A stretch of DNA of 64,000 nt from Pseudomonadales bacterium. Its GTDB lineage: Bacteria > Pseudomonadota > Gammaproteobacteria > Pseudomonadales > DC-out160. Positions 61,922-64,000 of this stretch are shown here, piece after piece (the stretch's first letter is position 1; every line of letters starts with the position of its first letter). The stretch is taken from contig JAHRWA010000035.1 of NCBI GenBank assembly GCA_019090455.1, forward strand, positions 1-64,000. The letters run 5' to 3'. A model generated the notes under the pieces. The model saw only the letters and a program-made list of their open reading frames with translations. It ran no database searches and had not been told where the DNA came from. Both the position numbers and the translations under genes were made by a program.

Positions 61922-62399
61922 CGTCGTACTCCTCGAGTTGCGATTGCTTGCCTCTCGCAAGGGCTTACGTATCGGGCCGGTACTCGTCAAGTTATACATC
62001 ATAGTTCAGGGTCCGATAGAGAGATAAATTGATTGATTAATTGAATGAATGATCAAATAACCCATTCGAAATATCATCTATATATCTACAGAATTTTATA
62101 GGAGCCGATATCAAACTCCATACCCAGTTTTGGGTATGGAGTTTGATATCGGCTCCTATTCGATCGCTCTTTTATTGACGCGCTCTTAAAACGAACAAAT
62201 TCTGTCAATTTATCCGTTAAACTTCAATTAGACGTATGTCCATAACGACTAAACGATCGTCTAAATGTGCTTGACCACATTCACTCTTTCGGCCTATTGA
62301 TTTCATTGGAAGGATGTAGAGAATAGATTACAGTTTGTTGCTAGCAAAAATCACTTGACCAGGATGAATCTTCCATTGACGGATTCGACAGAAGTCATC
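61922..62399. other. Intergenic with a perfect 62-nt palindrome
   Basis: Divergent region between the TPR-like protein and the hybrid kinase, about 480 nt. It holds the perfect inverted repeat at 62098-62159 described separately. It should contain both promoters. Confidence 0.5.
62098..62159. repeat. Perfect 29-bp-arm inverted repeat
   Basis: Left arm 62098-62126 (begins ATAGGAGCCGATATC), 4-nt loop GTTT (62127-62130), right arm 62131-62159, all 29 positions complementary. Its core CCATACCCA...TGGGTATGG resembles a sequence at 56610-56631 (CCATACC, A-rich spacer, GGGTATAG) that lies 71 nt upstream of the LysM gene. The length and perfection suggest an active hairpin, terminator-like or mobile (MITE/REP-type) element, or an operator. 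Confidence 0.8.
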
Positions 62400-64000
62400 A
62401 TGAAATTTAAACTCACTAGAATTGATAAAGGGATTGCAGAGGAGTTATTACAACTACTCGCGAACCAAGCTCGTCGCGCCCCTATTCCTGTTTTCTTTGC
62501 TGCGCTGACTCTGATCGCATTTGCAGCAAATAAACTCTCTCCTTTTTTATGGGGAAGCTGGTTCGTCCTCGCTATTATCATGTTAGGCGTTCGATGGCGA
62601 CTGATTGGTCGATTGCCCGAGCTGGTAGAGTTATCGACTAAACAACGTTTACAACTCGTCTTCCTATTAAATGCAATTCACGGTCTTCTTTATGCCGCAA
62701 CACTCTATGCTTTTCCCTATTATTCAGAAATCGAAAGAGCCATTCAGTCCGTTATTCTCTTGGCTTTGTGTACTGCGAGCATTTCCACAACAGCGGGATA
62801 TCTCCCTTTATTAGCGGCTTACGCCGTACCCATATTCTTCTGCCTTAGTGCTGCCTGGGCTTTCACAGTAGGCTATAGCGACAATCAAGTAATTGAATAT
62901 ATGGGAGCGATCCTGGTTCTCCTATATTCCAGCGTACTCATTTCCTTTTCTAAAGATACCTTTAAGCTGTTCAAGGAATCTTATGAAATTCGACTACAGC
63001 AAAAAGAAACCAACAAGTTACTACAGCAAGCCCTCAAGGATGCAGAAGCGGCTAATCAATCAAAAACCCGCTTTTTCGCCTCTGCTAGCCACGATTTAAG
63101 ACAACCATTACATAGCCTCTCTCTATTTGGTGCCGCTTTAGAATTACAAAAACACAATAGTCAAAGTCAAGAAATCATCAAGCACCTCAACATCGCCCTA
63201 AAATCCCTAGCGGCCCAGCTAGACGCCCTACTCGACATTTCTAAACTGGATGCCAATGTTATCGATGTTGACTTGAGACCCATCAATATTAAAACGTTAC
63301 TGTCACGCATAAGCCTTGAAATGGAACCACTAGCCCAAGAGAAAAAACTAGATCTCCAGCTCAGCTGTCACCACGAATATTTTGTGGAAACCGATATCAT
63401 GTTATTCGAAAGAATTATCCGAAATTTGGTTTCCAATGCCATTAAATATACGGATACGGGTAACGTGACCATCCAGGTCAAAGAAATAAATAATCCCGCA
63501 AAGGAAAAAGCCAAACGCTTAATCATCGATATCATCGATAGTGGACGAGGGATCAGTTCAGATAAACATAAAGAAATATTCGACGAATTTTTTCAGGTGG
63601 GAAATACTGAGCGTAGCCAGGCTCAAGGTCTGGGTCTAGGTCTCTCCATTGTGAAGCGTCTGACGAACCTACTCAACATAGAGCTATCAATGACTTCAAT
63701 CCTGAATGAGGGCTCGGTCTTTAGTTTAGATTTACCCGTAGTGCTCACCGCGGAGACTCAACAAATATCCATTTTTAATGACGAACAGCCTTGGCATAAG
63801 CTATCGGTCTTAGTCATTGATGACGAAATAGAAATCGGCATCGGCATGGAAATGTTGCTGAAAAGTTTAGGTTGCAAGCCGATGGTGTGTGATTCTACGG
63901 CTAGTGCTTTAGCTATTGCAAAGCAAAAGACACCGGATATCGTCTTAGCTGATTTTCGCTTGCGAGGTAATGATACAGGCATTTTATCGATAGAAAAGTT
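62400..64000 (+). CDS. Hybrid sensor histidine kinase, truncated by window end
   Basis: Frame open to the window end, at least 533 residues. The N-terminal region has about six TM segments (VFFAALTLIAFAAN; LFLLNAIHGLLYAATLYAFPYY; VILLALCTASISTTAGYLPLL; IPIFFCLSAAWAFTVG region). HisKA follows: RFFASASHDLRQPLHSLSLF with the His. HATPase: FERIIRNLVSNAIKYTDTG, DSGRGISSDK and GLGLGLSIVKRL. A receiver then starts (LSVLVIDDEIEIG, with Asp in VLADFRLRGND). ATG 62400 has AGAAG 5 nt upstream; an in-frame ATG at 62364 is possible. C-terminal end and output unknown. Confidence 0.88.
   Translation, partial: MKFKLTRIDKGIAEELLQLLANQARRAPIPVFFAALTLIAFAANKLSPFLWGSWFVLAIIMLGVRWRLIGRLPELVELSTKQRLQLVFLLNAIHGLLYAATLYAFPYYSEIERAIQSVILLALCTASISTTAGYLPLLAAYAVPIFFCLSAAWAFTVGYSDNQVIEYMGAILVLLYSSVLISFSKDTFKLFKESYEIRLQQKETNKLLQQALKDAEAANQSKTRFFASASHDLRQPLHSLSLFGAALELQKHNSQSQEIIKHLNIALKSLAAQLDALLDISKLDANVIDVDLRPINIKTLLSRISLEMEPLAQEKKLDLQLSCHHEYFVETDIMLFERIIRNLVSNAIKYTDTGNVTIQVKEINNPAKEKAKRLIIDIIDSGRGISSDKHKEIFDEFFQVGNTERSQAQGLGLGLSIVKRLTNLLNIELSMTSILNEGSVFSLDLPVVLTAETQQISIFNDEQPWHKLSVLVIDDEIEIGIGMEMLLKSLGCKPMVCDSTASALAIAKQKTPDIVLADFRLRGNDTGILSIEK

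Noticed and set aside
1-64000. tRNA, rRNA, insertion sequence or prophage
   Set aside because: Reading both strands I found no cloverleaf with CCA-like end, rRNA core, transposase DDE/DDD frame or integrase.

Overview
The window looks like accessory and house-keeping chromosome from a free-living, probably marine, gammaproteobacterium. Supporting signs are a glycolate oxidase set (glcDEF), 7TM-DISM sensor kinases, DUF748/DUF5666/DUF6502/DUF4382 proteins, and oxidative catabolic enzymes (F420/LLM-type oxidoreductases, a Baeyer-Villiger monooxygenase, a P450, CitE-like lyase, enoyl-CoA hydratase). By eye the GC content is low-to-mid 40s. I cannot place it to genus. No rRNA, tRNA, CRISPR array, intact transposase or integrase is visible.

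Layout. 0.3-4.2 kb: SGNH hydrolase, LOG-family protein, a DUF4143 ATPase remnant and small membrane or orphan proteins. 4.4-11.4 kb: AsmA-like DUF748 protein, then a cell-envelope group on the minus strand (DUF6502, DUF5666 lipoprotein, DUF4382 lipoprotein). 11.6-14 kb: a decayed molybdopterin oxidoreductase start, a polytopic membrane protein, and an ECF-type sigma factor with its zinc-finger anti-sigma partner. 14.4-21.4 kb: catabolic genes (LLM oxidoreductase, quinone reductase, MBL hydrolase, DUF1993, Baeyer-Villiger monooxygenase, carboxymuconolactone decarboxylase family, GST). 21.5-26.1 kb: glcDEF and a second GST. 26.2-31.0 kb: two tandem paralogous 7TM-DISM kinases, the first expressed of which has lost its phospho-acceptor histidine. 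31.4-34.7 kb: lipoprotein, second LLM oxidoreductase, double-hotdog thioesterase. 35.2-40.9 kb: a decayed region with a 5'-truncated VCBS protein, a collapsed duplicate of the neighbouring nitroreductase/ferritin-like locus, and orphan genes. 41.2-44.7 kb: a 71-residue protein with a tyrosinase-PPC protein, then a phospholipase C/P1-nuclease-like protein with a barrel-like tail. 44.9-48.2 kb: SDR, P450, DUF2238-like membrane protein. 48.3-51.9 kb: Lon-like protease operon and a DUF4404 protein. 52.2-55.5 kb: alpha/beta hydrolase, enoyl-CoA hydratase, CitE-like lyase. 55.7-64 kb: LysM protein, an Rhs plus kinase-tail remnant, ATP-grasp protein, NarX-type kinase, TPR-like protein and the start of a hybrid kinase running off the window.

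The most unusual signals are four. (1) Adjacent 7TM-DISM kinases look complementary: one has the H-box but no receiver, the other a receiver but Gln in place of the H-box His. (2) Short tandem duplications (14-22 nt units) recur at or just after stop codons at nine places. (3) The collapsed duplications at 36.8 kb and 56.7 kb. (4) A perfect 29-bp-arm palindrome at 62.1 kb whose core reappears near 56.6 kb. Function calls are from motif reading alone; no database search was possible.
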